From positions 1,302,001-1,366,000 of the forward strand of contig CAVYEM010000001.1 in the NCBI GenBank assembly GCA_963767635.1: a stretch of 64,000 bases of DNA, in the 5' to 3' direction. Under the pieces are notes generated by a model, which was given only the letters and a program-made list of their open reading frames with translations, did no database searches and was not told the DNA's origin. The position numbers and the translations under genes are program-made. How positions within the stretch are numbered: the stretch's first letter is position 1; the number at the start of each line of letters is the position of its first letter. Shown here piece by piece: positions 52,452 to 61,316 of this stretch. The DNA is from CAVYEM01 sp963767635. GTDB lineage: Bacteria > Vulcanimicrobiota > Vulcanimicrobiia > Vulcanimicrobiales > Vulcanimicrobiaceae.

Positions 52452-53219
52452 ACCGGCGCCGTCCCGGCGCTTGCGCGCGCCTCGGCGCCGGGATAGCCGA
52501 ATGTCTGCACGATCGCGCACTGCTCCGCGAGCAGCGTTCGTATTCCGTTCTGCGCCAGATCCAGCAGCGTGTCGAGCCTCCGAACGGCTGAACGGCTTAG
52601 CTTCGGCCGTGCCTTGGACTTCCGTGATTGTTCCGGAGTCGGTCATAAACACGTTCATGTCGACTTCCGCGCGGCTGTCTTCATCGTACGCCAGATCGAG
52701 CAGCGGATAACCCGCGACGAACCCAACGCTCGTCGCGGCGATCTGCCCCGCCAGCGGCCATTTTCGCGGGTCTTTCGGATCGAAGGCGCGCAGCAGCGCG
52801 AGCGTGAGCGCCACCCACGCGCCGGTCACGGCCGCCGTACGAGTGCCGCCGTCTGCCTGCAGCACGTCGCAGTCGAGCCACACCGTGCGTTCTCCGAGCT
52901 TCGCCATGTCGGTCACTGCTCGCAGCGCGCGGCCGATGATGCGCTGAATTTCATGCGTGCGTCCGCCCACCCGCCCCCTGGAAGCCTCGCGCTGCGTGCG
53001 CTCCTGCGTTGCCCGCGGCAGCATGGCGTACTCGGCCGTGACCCACCCAGTGCCGCGGCCTTTCATCCATTGCGGCACGCGCTCTTCGATGCTCGCGGCG
53101 CACAGGACACGAGTATGGCCCACGGCGATCAGGCAACTGCCTTCCGCATATTTCAAAAAATCCGGTTCGATGCTGACCGGCCGCAGCTGGTCCGCTCGTC
53201 GTCCATCGCTTCGAATCAT
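52448..53219 (-). CDS. rph: Ribonuclease PH, one-base insertion near the 3' end
   Basis: From ATG 53219: M-I-R-S-D-G-R-R, E-G-S-C-L-I-A-V-G, G-W-V-T-A-E-Y-A-M-L-P-R-A-T, R-E-A-S-R-G-R and C-D-V-L-Q-A-D-G-G-T are all RNase PH hallmarks. After A-K-P-F-S-R-S-E the frame leaves the family. Removing the extra base at 52577 (GAGGCTC to GAGCTC) restores L-D-T-L-L-D-L-A-Q-N-G-I and ends at TGA 52448. It trims tRNA 3' ends phosphorolytically. About 256 residues when corrected. Confidence 0.9.
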
Positions 53220-53291
53220 CCTGCCCGGAGTTAGCCGGGTAACACGAAGCGCCCTGTGCCTGCGATGCCCGGCGATGGTATGCTGTGCACC

Positions 53292-53645
53292 ATGCAAAAT
53301 CGACGCCTCGCCGCACTGCGTTTTCAAGCCGGCTACTATGTCGCCACCGGAGTGTGGCCGCTGGTAAGCCGCCGCACCTTCGAAGCCGTCACGGGGCGCA
53401 AGCAGGATTGGTGGCTCGTGCAAATGGTCGGCGCGCTGGCGCTGGTCAACGGAATCGCCATCGCAATCGGCACGCGCGAGGGCCGCAGCTCGCGCGAAAC
53501 GCAAACCCTTTCCATTCTGACGGCGCTCGCGTTTGCGACGATCGATACGGTGTACGCGCTCAAACGCCGGATTCGGCCGATCTATCTGGGCGATGCGGTG
53601 GCAGAAGCGGTGTTGATCTGGGCGATAGCCGTTACTCCACCGTAA
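53292..53645 (+). CDS. Small membrane protein, unknown
   Basis: 117 residues from ATG 53292 (upstream starts at 53256 possible). Three hydrophobic segments (about 40-57, 69-86, 96-115) with a Q-D-W-W-L-V-Q motif before the first. Divergent from rph, and its stop overlaps the 3' end of glmS by 14 bases. No family recognised. Confidence 0.55.
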   Translation: MQNRRLAALRFQAGYYVATGVWPLVSRRTFEAVTGRKQDWWLVQMVGALALVNGIAIAIGTREGRSSRETQTLSILTALAFATIDTVYALKRRIRPIYLGDAVAEAVLIWAIAVTPP

Positions 53646-55485
53646 CGGTCTTGGCAAGGTTGCGCGGCTGATCGACGTCTTTGCCTTCGATGTCGGCGAT
53701 GTGGTAGGCGAGCAGCTGCAGCGGGATGACGTTGACGATGGGCGAGAGCAGTTCGTCGACCTTCGGCACCCAAAACACGTGATCCGCAATCGCTTTGGCG
53801 TCTTCGTCGCCGTGATTGGCGACCACGATGACCGGCGCTTCACGCGCTTTCGATTCGGCCAGATTGGAAAGAATTTTCTCGCGGATGCGGCCGTCCGTCA
53901 TGACGCCGACAACCGGAACGTTCGAATCGAGCAGCGCGATCGGTCCGTGCTTCATTTCACCGGCAGCGTACCCCTCGGCGTGAATATACGAGATTTCTTT
54001 GAGTTTGAGCGCTCCTTCCAGAGCGGTCGGAAAGTTCACGTACCGTCCCAAGAACAACACGGATCGCGATTTGCGGATCTTCCTCGCGACCGTGCGGATG
54101 TCGTCGGACGTATTGAGCACTACGTCGACGGCTGCGGGGAGGAGCTTGGTATTGTCTGCGATTTCGCGCAACCGTTCGAGCGGAGCGCTTGCGCGCAGGC
54201 GCGCTAAGTACAGCGCGAACAGCGTCATCGCAGTCACTTGCGACACGTACGTTTTGGTCGCCGCTACGCCGATTTCGGGGCCGCCGCGCGTGAAGAGCGT
54301 GCCGTCGGCGACGCGCGTGAGATGAGAGCCGAGCACGTTGCAGATGCCCATGACGGTGGAGCCGGCTTGTTTGGCGATGCGCACCGCCTCGATCGTGTCC
54401 GCGGTTTCACCCGACTGCGACATGGCAATCGTGAGCGAGGTCGGATCGATGACCGGATCGCCGTACCGAAACTCGCTGGCCAGCTCCATTTCCACCGGAA
54501 CGTGGACGAGCGAGCGCAGCAGATACATGCCGACCATTCCGGCGTGATATGCGGTGCCGCAGCCGGTGATCGCAATCTTCGAAAGGCCGCGCAACTGCTC
54601 TTCCGCGATGCCGATTTCCGCGCCCAAGTGCACGTCGTTGCACTCGTCCACGCGTCCCGCGAGCGTCTCTTTGATGACGTTGGGCTGTTCGTAGATCTCC
54701 TTGAGCATGAAATGCTTGAAGCCGCTCTTCTCCGCCGAACCGGCGTCCCAGGTCACTTGCATGACCTCGCGCTCCAGCGCGCTGCCCTCGTAATCCGTCA
54801 GCTTCCACCCATCGCGGCCGACGACCACCATCTCGCCTTCCTGCAAAATGATCTCTTTGCGCGTGTATTGCAAGATGGCGGGCGTGTCGGACGCGACGAA
54901 CATCTCGCCCTCGCCGATGCCGATCACCAGCGGACTGGCGCCGTTGCGCGCGAAGATCAGATGGTCGGGGTGATCGGAACTGATGATGCCCAGCGCATAG
55001 GCGCCCGTCACCTCACGTAACGTGCGACGCACCGCCTCTTCCAGGTTGCCGGCGGCCGGGCCGCGCAAATAGTGGGCCTCGATCAAGTGCGCGAGCACTT
55101 CAGTGTCCGTTTCGCTTTTGAACGCGTGTCCGGCTTGCATCAACTTCGCGCGCAACGGTGCATAGTTTTCGATGATGCCGTTGTGCACGACGGCGATTCT
55201 GCCGGCGCAGTCCATGTGGGGATGCGCGTTGGCGTCGGAAGGACGCCCATGCGTGGCCCAGCGCGTGTGCCCGATGCCCACGCAGCCGGCGATACGTCCG
55301 CCGTTCCGCAGACGCTCGGCCAGCCGTTGGAGCTTGCCTTCGGCTTTGGAGCCGGTCAGCGACCCTGCCGAGTCGATGACGGCAATGCCGGCGCTGTCAT
55401 ACCCGCGGTATTCCAGCCGCGCGAGCGAGTCCAAAATGATCGGTACGCTGTCGCGCTGCCCGATGTACCCCACAATGCCGCACAT
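53632..55485 (-). CDS. glmS: Glutamine-fructose-6-phosphate aminotransferase
   Basis: 617 residues, intact. Cys2 nucleophile (M-C-G-I-V-G-Y-I-G), glutaminase G-H-T-R-W-A-T-H-G and H-N-G-I-I-E-N-Y, then two SIS domains (S-Q-S-G-E-T-A-D-T, E-I-S-Y-I-H-A-E-G) and the L-A-K-T-V-T-V-E C-terminus. It makes glucosamine-6-phosphate, the substrate of GlmM at 23162. No glmS ribozyme is seen; only 34 bases separate it from rpoZ. Confidence 0.96.
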   Translation of the reverse strand: MCGIVGYIGQRDSVPIILDSLARLEYRGYDSAGIAVIDSAGSLTGSKAEGKLQRLAERLRNGGRIAGCVGIGHTRWATHGRPSDANAHPHMDCAGRIAVVHNGIIENYAPLRAKLMQAGHAFKSETDTEVLAHLIEAHYLRGPAAGNLEEAVRRTLREVTGAYALGIISSDHPDHLIFARNGASPLVIGIGEGEMFVASDTPAILQYTRKEIILQEGEMVVVGRDGWKLTDYEGSALEREVMQVTWDAGSAEKSGFKHFMLKEIYEQPNVIKETLAGRVDECNDVHLGAEIGIAEEQLRGLSKIAITGCGTAYHAGMVGMYLLRSLVHVPVEMELASEFRYGDPVIDPTSLTIAMSQSGETADTIEAVRIAKQAGSTVMGICNVLGSHLTRVADGTLFTRGGPEIGVAATKTYVSQVTAMTLFALYLARLRASAPLERLREIADNTKLLPAAVDVVLNTSDDIRTVARKIRKSRSVLFLGRYVNFPTALEGALKLKEISYIHAEGYAAGEMKHGPIALLDSNVPVVGVMTDGRIREKILSNLAESKAREAPVIVVANHGDEDAKAIADHVFWVPKVDELLSPIVNVIPLQLLAYHIADIEGKDVDQPRNLAKTVTVE

Positions 55486-55519
55486 GCAGATGCCCCCCCA
55501 AATGGCAGGCGAACGCCTG

Positions 55520-55738
55520 CTACTTTATTCCTTCCCTGGTCCGGTGATATTGAATCTTGCCGGCGGCCACTTCGTTGAAGGCCGTCGAGACGGGCTTGTT
55601 GGGGTTCACCCGTTCCGTCAGGGCCGGGGCCCCGTTGTTCAACTGTTTGGCGCGTTTGGTCACGACGTTGACCAGGCTGAACTTCGAATCGACGTGGTCG
55701 AGCAGCCTGTCCAGATCTCCAAAAACCGAATCGCTCAT
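55520..55738 (-). CDS. rpoZ: RNA polymerase omega subunit
   Basis: 72 residues. S-K-F-S-L-V-N-V-V-T-K-R-A-K-Q-L-N-N-G is the characteristic omega helix, followed by P-V-S-T-A-F-N-E-V-A-A-G-K-I. It begins directly at the gmk stop; the gmk-rpoZ order is common. Confidence 0.92.
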   Translation of the reverse strand: MSDSVFGDLDRLLDHVDSKFSLVNVVTKRAKQLNNGAPALTERVNPNKPVSTAFNEVAAGKIQYHRTREGIK

Positions 55739-56386
55739 TTATGAATCTTCCAATTCCCTTATCGAGTCGTCGCTGAACCGGTGAATCCGGAAGCGCTCTG
55801 CTTGCAAAATGGCCCGAAGGTCCCGCACCGCTGCGTCCGAGCGTGACTCTTCGTTGATGACGATGTAGTCGAAGCTGCGCACGTGCCGAAACTCCTGATG
55901 CGCGATCTCGAGCCGGCGCGCGATCTCTTCGTTCGTTTCGGTGCGCCGCGCGAGCAGCCGCGGACGCAGGTGTGAAAATTTGTCGGGCGCCAGAAAAATC
56001 AGCACGGCATCCGAAAAAGCCCGTTTGATCGCAAGCGCCCCGTGCACTTCGGGCTTCATGATCAAATCATAGCCGGCCCGAAGCGTGCGCTCCACGTAAT
56101 CGCGGGGCGTGCCGTAAAAATTTTCGTTGTATTCGCGCCATTCCAGAAAGCCGTCGCGAGCGCGGCGCCGCTCGAATTCTTCCTGCGTCAGAAAGAAATA
56201 GTGCTCTCCTTCGCGTTCCCCCGCCCTGGGCGACCGAGTCGTTGCGGACACCGAGTAGCGTAATCGTGGCAGCCGCGCACGCAACGCATCCACCAGCGTG
56301 TCTTTTCCGGCACCCGACGGCCCTGACACGACGAAAAGTAGACCCGGGCCCAGCATCCTCCCCACTCGTAACGCATGGGGGACCAC
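55739..56386 (-). CDS. gmk: Guanylate kinase
   Basis: Walker A V-S-G-P-S-G-A-G-K-D-T, GMP-binding S-V-S-A-T-T-R-S-P-R-A-G-E, D-G-F-L-E-W and F-Y-G-T-P. The ATG at 56356 has GGGGAGG directly abutting it (no spacing). GTG 56386 has GGGGGA at a spacing of six and adds ten residues, so 56386 is kept here with 56356 as the alternative. That GTG lies in the 56376-56399 hairpin. It makes GDP from GMP. Confidence 0.9.
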   Translation of the reverse strand: MVPHALRVGRMLGPGLLFVVSGPSGAGKDTLVDALRARLPRLRYSVSATTRSPRAGEREGEHYFFLTQEEFERRRARDGFLEWREYNENFYGTPRDYVERTLRAGYDLIMKPEVHGALAIKRAFSDAVLIFLAPDKFSHLRPRLLARRTETNEEIARRLEIAHQEFRHVRSFDYIVINEESRSDAAVRDLRAILQAERFRIHRFSDDSIRELEDS

Positions 56387-56399
56387 TTACGGTCCCCCA
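56376..56399 (-). promoter_or_regulatory. Perfect hairpin over the gmk translation start
   Basis: A 9-bp perfect stem (TGGGGGACC with GGTCCCCCA) closes a six-base loop. On the minus strand the 5' arm holds the only Shine-Dalgarno-like GGGGGA and the GTG 56386 start spans the loop/arm boundary. No T-run follows, so it is not a classical terminator. Confidence 0.45.
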
Positions 56400-56430
56400 C
56401 GTCAACCCTTTGGGCAAACCCGTACCATTC

Positions 56431-56567
56431 AGAGCGAGGGGCCCCCGCACCTTTTCAGCTCCCAGCAGCAAGGCACCTCACCGCAGGGATGGACATTCGA
56501 GCAAGGCCACGCCGCTTTTGCAGGGTCGTAGGAACCTTGTAGCTCCCTACGGCGCTCTGATATAGTA
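56431..56567 (-). ncRNA. Candidate structured RNA / long leader upstream of gmk
   Basis: About 230 bases upstream of gmk hold no gene. On the minus strand a -10-like TACTAT (56567-56562) would start an RNA near 56556. Its 5' end AGAGCG (56558-56553) pairs with CGCTCT (56436-56431), enclosing an 8-bp hairpin CGTAGGGA/TTCCTACG and a CCCTGCGGTG element. The closed-ends layout and that element recall 6S RNA, but no -35 is clear. Could equally be a gmk leader. Confidence 0.3.
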
Positions 56568-56659
56568 GCAGATGCCTCAGAAAACGACGCGGCAAACGAC
56601 CTGGCGCCCATTCTGAATCGGCGGCTCGGACCCCGGAAGATTCACTCGATCTCGCCTTC

Positions 56660-56953
56660 GTGCGGCGTGCCTTCGGAATCTCCGACGAGGATCTCGCCGA
56701 TCTCTTTGGGATTCGCCGCCCCTCGCTCGTCGGCTGGCGCCAGCACGGCATTCCATTGAACCGCCGCGCAAGCGTCGAGCGCCTCGTGGATCTCGCGCGC
56801 GTGCTGGTACGGGACGTGCGCGAAGAACGGCTGCCGGAGATCGTGCGTACCCCGGACGAATGGTTGGGCGGTAAAACGATTTTGCAGACGATCGCGCAGG
56901 CCGGTGTTGAACCCGTGTTCTCGTATCTGCATCGTCTTTTTTCCTACCCGTGA
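56660..56953 (+). CDS. Xre/MbcA/ParS antitoxin
   Basis: 97 residues from GTG 56660; the frame is open further 5' with plausible sequence (D-S-L-D-L-A-F), so the start is uncertain. Xre-like helices (L-A-D-L-F-G-I-R-R-P-S-L-V-G-W) precede a short toxin-binding domain (T-P-D-E-W-L-G-G-K-T-I). Shorter than the antitoxin at 34233. ATGA-type overlap with the toxin. Confidence 0.75.
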   Translation: MRRAFGISDEDLADLFGIRRPSLVGWRQHGIPLNRRASVERLVDLARVLVRDVREERLPEIVRTPDEWLGGKTILQTIAQAGVEPVFSYLHRLFSYP

Positions 56954-57477
56954 TTCTCACGCGCCGCGGCGGCGCATATTACCGCATCGCGAATCCCGCC
57001 TGGGTTGATCCGCTTTCGACGGAGTATGCCAAGCGCTACGGCGGTCGATGGAACCCATCCGGCATGTTCGGCGCGCTCTATCTCAATGCGACGATCGAAG
57101 TTGCCGCTGCAAACGCGCGCTGGCAGCACCGCGACCGCGCCATCAGGTTGTTTGACCTTAAGCCGTCGGCGCGGCCCGTGCTTGTTACGCTGAACATCGA
57201 TGAATTGGAAGCGCTCGATGTTGTCAGCGAGGGCGGCGTTACCGGAAATGGGTTCGCGCCCACCTATCCGGAGGGAAGCTCGCGCGCGCAGTGTCAGCGC
57301 GTTGCCCAAGGCGCCTTTAACAATGGCATACTGGGCGTAGCATCTCGCTCCACAGCAGAATCAAACGCTGGGCACTGGCTGGGCGAAGAACTCGCATTAT
57401 TTGATACCGCCCCGGCGCCGGCGGAAAGCGCTCCGCGGCGCGTATTTACCGATTGGTACCCCGACAGCATACCCTAG
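56950..57477 (+). CDS. RES-domain toxin, second locus
   Basis: 175 residues. Y-Y-R-I near the N-terminus, Y-G-G-R-W-N-P-S-G (conserved Arg), A-L-Y-L…A-T-I-E-V-A (conserved Glu) and a late V-A-S-R-S-T segment are RES features. Antitoxin-first, overlapping arrangement as at 33751-34670, but the proteins are clearly diverged from that pair. Confidence 0.85.
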   Translation: MILTRRGGAYYRIANPAWVDPLSTEYAKRYGGRWNPSGMFGALYLNATIEVAAANARWQHRDRAIRLFDLKPSARPVLVTLNIDELEALDVVSEGGVTGNGFAPTYPEGSSRAQCQRVAQGAFNNGILGVASRSTAESNAGHWLGEELALFDTAPAPAESAPRRVFTDWYPDSIP

Positions 57478-57512
57478 CGCGCACCGACGTGGCCGTCAGC
57501 GGTGCCCGCCGT

Positions 57513-58106
57513 CTAAGGTGTCGGCGTAGGTGGCCGGCCCATGAAAATCGTGGCGCCTTTTGCGCGCGGAACCACGGTGCTGCGCGGCTGCGGTCGGGCC
57601 GTCGGTGCCGCGGGGAATTTTTGTGTCCCAAGAACAGCCGTGCAGACCGTGCGTGTCATCGCGTGCAGCGCGTCGGTGTTTTCGGGACTTGAAATGGGGC
57701 GCTGATACGAAGCTGTCAGCGCGGCGCCGTTCCACTGCGTGAACGCCACGCGCAGGACGTCCTCGCCCTTGGTCCCCGGGATTCTAAACGTTTGGATGCC
57801 GGCCTCGCCCGGGCACGCCGGGAACGGATCGGAGCGCACGAATTTCGCGCCTTTGTGCGAAAGCAGCGTGTTCGTGGTGATTGCGGAGGCCAAATTTTGC
57901 AGCGTCCCGCTAAAATGCGGGTTCGACGCGGTGGAATACTGCTCTCGCGGCGCCTTCGGGTTGAACCAGACGGGGTTCCCCTTGCCGTGGCTTTGCTGGG
58001 TCCATCCGTCAGGATGCGCTTGAACGTGGGGTCCGGGCTGACCGCCGCAAGCGGCCACTAGCGCGACACCGAGCAGCGCCGCGATCTTCAAAAGCAATCC
58101 TCGCAT
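57513..58106 (-). CDS. Lipoprotein of unknown function
   Basis: 197 residues. Signal with lipobox L-V-A-A-C (Cys about 20). The mature part is mixed beta with S-H-G-K-G-N-P-V-W-F-N-P and a Pro/Arg-rich tail. Only two other Cys (near P-A-C-P and T-V-C-T). Start overlaps the divergent rqcH by two bases. No family recognised. Confidence 0.65.
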   Translation of the reverse strand: MRGLLLKIAALLGVALVAACGGQPGPHVQAHPDGWTQQSHGKGNPVWFNPKAPREQYSTASNPHFSGTLQNLASAITTNTLLSHKGAKFVRSDPFPACPGEAGIQTFRIPGTKGEDVLRVAFTQWNGAALTASYQRPISSPENTDALHAMTRTVCTAVLGTQKFPAAPTARPQPRSTVVPRAKGATIFMGRPPTPTP

Positions 58107-59658
58107 GGTCGAGTCGTACCCTGACGCGAAGAAGCTCTACGTGTATACCGACTGGCTGCTCGTTCGACGGCTCGCATGGGAACTGGAGCGGGGATGGGGG
58201 GGCGCGCGCGTCCGCGACGCCGGACAGCTCGACGACGGTCGTTTCGCGCTAGCCTTGTGGTCGCGTGGGGCCACGAGCCTGCTCTGCGTCGACGTCTTCG
58301 CACCTACGCCCGTTATCACGATTGAAGACGGCGATCTGCCCGTCAAGGCGGAGCCCGGTTTCGTGCGCGCTGCCGGCGCCGCGCTGCGGGGCACCACACT
58401 GCTCGCGGTGCGCTCGCGCGCGGGCGATCGGCTCGTGCGGGTGGATTTCGGATCGCGGTCGCGTTTCGGCGTCGAAGACCGGTATTCGCTCATCTGCGAA
58501 CTCGTGCCGCGATTCGGCAACATCGTGCTGGTAAAGGATCTTGCGAGCGCGCAAGAGCCTACCATCGTCGCGGCCGCCAAAGAGTTCGAGGGCGGCGGCA
58601 ATGCGCGCCGCTCGATTCGCGCAGGATATCCGTACGAACCGCCTCCGCTGCGTCCCGGAAAGGCAAGTCCGCTCCTTGCCGACGAGATCGCGGCGAACAT
58701 CGCGCAGAATTTTCCCACGGACGATCTGCACGTGTACCGCCGCAGCGGTGAGCTCGTGCAGGCGCATCTGGTGGAGCTGCCCAGTACGCGCAGACTCGAA
58801 CATGCGCGCTCGGACTCGCTGCTGGATTTGCTCGCCGAGGCGCGCCGCACGCACGCGCATGCCGCGCAAAGCGATCGCATCGCCGCGCGCCGCCGCGCGC
58901 TCGAACGAGCGTTAGGCGAGCGCGAACGAAAAGCGCGCGCGGAAGTCGCGGCAGTCGATGCGCGCTTGCAAACCGTTCAAAACCGCGATGCGCTGCGGGC
59001 CGAGGGAGAATCGATCTACGCACGGCTGCACGAACTCGACGGGCGTACGCGCGACGACGCTAAAGAGCGGGCGGCACAGCTCTTCACGTCGTACAAAAAG
59101 GCCGCTCATGCCGGCGCGCATCTGGAACGGCGGCGCCGGGAGGTCGCGCAAACGCTGGAGGGTCTAGCGGAACTGCGTTGGGAGCTCGAACGCGCCGCCG
59201 ACGCGGATCTCGACGACGTCGCGCAAGCCGTTAACGCGCACGTGCCGCAGCGCGGAACGAGCGCGACGAGCCGGACCCGCAAACGCAAGCCTCTGCAGTA
59301 TCGTACGCTCGCGGGGTCGCGCATCTACGTGGGACGCACGCCGGTCGAAAACGCCGATCTGACGTTTCGGCTCGCGCGCCCGGACGATCTCTGGTTTCAC
59401 GTGCAGAAGCAACCCGGCGCCCACGTCATTCTGCAGCGCGACGACAAGGCGCCGGCGCCGCAGAGCGACGTGCTCGCCGCAGCGGGACTTGCGGCGCTGC
59501 ATTCCAAAGGCAAAAACAGTCCGAAAGTCACCGTGGACTACACGCATCGCAAGTTCGTGCGCAAACAGCCGTCTGCTGCGCCAGGCCTCGTGTTTTACAC
59601 GCACCCGACGTCCGTGCACGTCGAACCCCGCGTGGCTGCGGATCTGAGTGTAAGTTGA
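58105..59658 (+). CDS. rqcH: RqcH / NFACT-family ribosome quality-control factor
   Basis: 517 residues. NFACT-N domain (about 1-250), helical coiled-coil middle (about 260-390), then the NFACT-R domain with R-P-D-D-L-W-F-H-V-Q-K-Q-P-G-A-H and H-S-K-G-K-N-S-P-K-V. It recognises obstructed 50S-peptidyl-tRNA and adds Ala tails in known bacteria. The gene is divergent from the lipoprotein. Confidence 0.88.
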   Translation: MVESYPDAKKLYVYTDWLLVRRLAWELERGWGGARVRDAGQLDDGRFALALWSRGATSLLCVDVFAPTPVITIEDGDLPVKAEPGFVRAAGAALRGTTLLAVRSRAGDRLVRVDFGSRSRFGVEDRYSLICELVPRFGNIVLVKDLASAQEPTIVAAAKEFEGGGNARRSIRAGYPYEPPPLRPGKASPLLADEIAANIAQNFPTDDLHVYRRSGELVQAHLVELPSTRRLEHARSDSLLDLLAEARRTHAHAAQSDRIAARRRALERALGERERKARAEVAAVDARLQTVQNRDALRAEGESIYARLHELDGRTRDDAKERAAQLFTSYKKAAHAGAHLERRRREVAQTLEGLAELRWELERAADADLDDVAQAVNAHVPQRGTSATSRTRKRKPLQYRTLAGSRIYVGRTPVENADLTFRLARPDDLWFHVQKQPGAHVILQRDDKAPAPQSDVLAAAGLAALHSKGKNSPKVTVDYTHRKFVRKQPSAAPGLVFYTHPTSVHVEPRVAADLSVS

Positions 59659-59674
59659 GCGCTGGCCCTCAGCG

Positions 59675-60262
59675 CTACTTCAAACGCGATTCGCACGCCC
59701 GCCAATCGAGATTGGCGTAGAAGGCTTCGATGTATTTTCCGCGCTCCGAAGGTTTGTAGTCCTTGATGAACGCGTGTTCCCAGCAGTCCATTACGACGAT
59801 CGGAAGAAAGCCGGCCAAGTTTCCGTTTTGATGCTGCTCGACCCAGTGATTGCTGATCTGCTGCGCGGCCGGATCGTAGAAGGCGATCGCCCAACCGACT
59901 CCGCGCATCCCGCCGACGGCGAAGAAATCTTTCTTCCAGGCTTCGAAATCGCCGTAACCGGCACCGAGCATATCGTACAACCGCCCCGAAGTGAGCTCGT
60001 TCGGGTTCTTCGTCAAGTTATCGAAGTAGTATTCGTGCAGCCGCATGCCGTTGAATTCCCAGCCCATGCGGCGCACCAACTCGGCAAACTTCGGATTTGC
60101 GCCGGCAGCTTCGCCTTTTTGGCGCGCTTCGGCCGTCAATTCGATGAGCGTGTTCGTATTCTTGACGTAGCCTTCGTACAGGCCGAAATGCATCTCGAGC
60201 GTCGCGTCGGAGATGCCGTGCAAACCCGAGAGATCCCACTTTTTGGGCGTATAGGTCTTCAT
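59675..60262 (-). CDS. sodB: Fe/Mn superoxide dismutase
   Basis: 195 residues. Metal ligands expected of the family: His in M-H-F-G-L-Y-E-G-Y, His in L-H-E-Y-Y-F-D-N-L, Asp and His in D-C-W-E-H-A-F. G-W-A-I-A-F-Y-D-P is a family strand. No signal peptide, so cytoplasmic. Metal (Fe or Mn) not decided. Confidence 0.9.
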   Translation of the reverse strand: MKTYTPKKWDLSGLHGISDATLEMHFGLYEGYVKNTNTLIELTAEARQKGEAAGANPKFAELVRRMGWEFNGMRLHEYYFDNLTKNPNELTSGRLYDMLGAGYGDFEAWKKDFFAVGGMRGVGWAIAFYDPAAQQISNHWVEQHQNGNLAGFLPIVVMDCWEHAFIKDYKPSERGKYIEAFYANLDWRACESRLK

Positions 60263-60359
60263 TGAGCGTTCGATACCTCGCTGGCGGAAATGGACATCCC
60301 TCGGCCCTGCGCCCGAAGGCGTTGCCCGCAGATTCGTGCGCGCGTTCGGCGGTTCCCTT

Positions 60360-61316
60360 TCACACCGTCAGGACGATTTTGCCGATGTGCAGTGATGAAT
60401 CCAGCCTCCGATGCGCAGCCGGCGCATCTTCCAGCGGGAAGGTCGAATCGACGATGGGGCGGATCGGGTCGCGCGCCGGCAGACGCGGCCACACGTGCTC
60501 GCGCAGCGCTTGCGCGATAGCGCCTTTTTGTTCGTTGGTGCGCGCGCGCAGCGAGGAGCCACCGATCGTGGCTCGACGCTGCATCAGCGCGCGAAGATTG
60601 ACTTCGATCGCCTCGCCGCGCGGCGCGGCAATGCAGGCAATGCGTCCGTCGTATGCCAGCGCTTCGAGGTCGCGGCCGATGTAATCGCCGCCCACCATAT
60701 CCAAAACTACGTCGACGCCTCGCCCGCGCGTTGCACCACGGACCTGCGAGACAAAATCGGCACGTAAATAGTGAATCGCCACATTTGCGCCGAGCCGAAG
60801 GCAGGCATCGCATTTTTCTTGAGAACCGGCAGTTGCGGCAACAAAGCGCGCGCCGAACGCGCGCGCCAGCATGATCGCCATCGTGCCGATGCCGCTGCTT
60901 CCGCCGTGGATCAGAATGCTCTCGCCTTCTGCAAAGCGTGCACGCGCGATCACGTTGTCGTACACGGTGAACACGTTTTCCGGCAGCGTCGCGGCTTCCA
61001 CGAAATCCCAATTCTCCGGAATCGGCAGCGCGAGTTCGCGTGCAACGGCAACGTAATCGGCGTACCCGCCTCCGGAGACGAGGGCGCAAACGCGCTCGCC
61101 GGTCTGCTCCACGATGCCCGCTACTTCCAATCCCGGAATATCGCTCGCACCGGGCGGCGGCGGATACTTTCCCTGGCGCTGCATCGAATCCGCGCGTGAT
61201 ACGCCGGCCGCCTTTACGGCGACGATCACCTCGCCCGAAGCGGGCGCCGGCTTTGGCCGTTCGACCACCCGCAAGACGTCGGGACCTCCCGGAGCCGATA
61301 TTTCAACGGCGCGCAT
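60360..61316 (-). CDS. NADPH:quinone oxidoreductase-like (PIG3/QOR, MDR family)
   Basis: 318 residues. N-terminal A-A-G-V-S-R-A-D-S-M-Q-R-Q-G-K-Y-P-P-P-P-G-A is the PIG3/QOR signature. The Rossmann motif is G-G-S-S-G-I-G-T-M-A with D-M-V-G-G-D-Y. No structural zinc Cys. Starts next to the queA stop on the same strand. Confidence 0.88.
   Translation of the reverse strand: MRAVEISAPGGPDVLRVVERPKPAPASGEVIVAVKAAGVSRADSMQRQGKYPPPPGASDIPGLEVAGIVEQTGERVCALVSGGGYADYVAVARELALPIPENWDFVEAATLPENVFTVYDNVIARARFAEGESILIHGGSSGIGTMAIMLARAFGARFVAATAGSQEKCDACLRLGANVAIHYLRADFVSQVRGATRGRGVDVVLDMVGGDYIGRDLEALAYDGRIACIAAPRGEAIEVNLRALMQRRATIGGSSLRARTNEQKGAIAQALREHVWPRLPARDPIRPIVDSTFPLEDAPAAHRRLDSSLHIGKIVLTV

Noticed and set aside
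55486..55519. glmS ribozyme
   Set aside because: Only 34 bases separate rpoZ and glmS and none of the ribozyme core is present.
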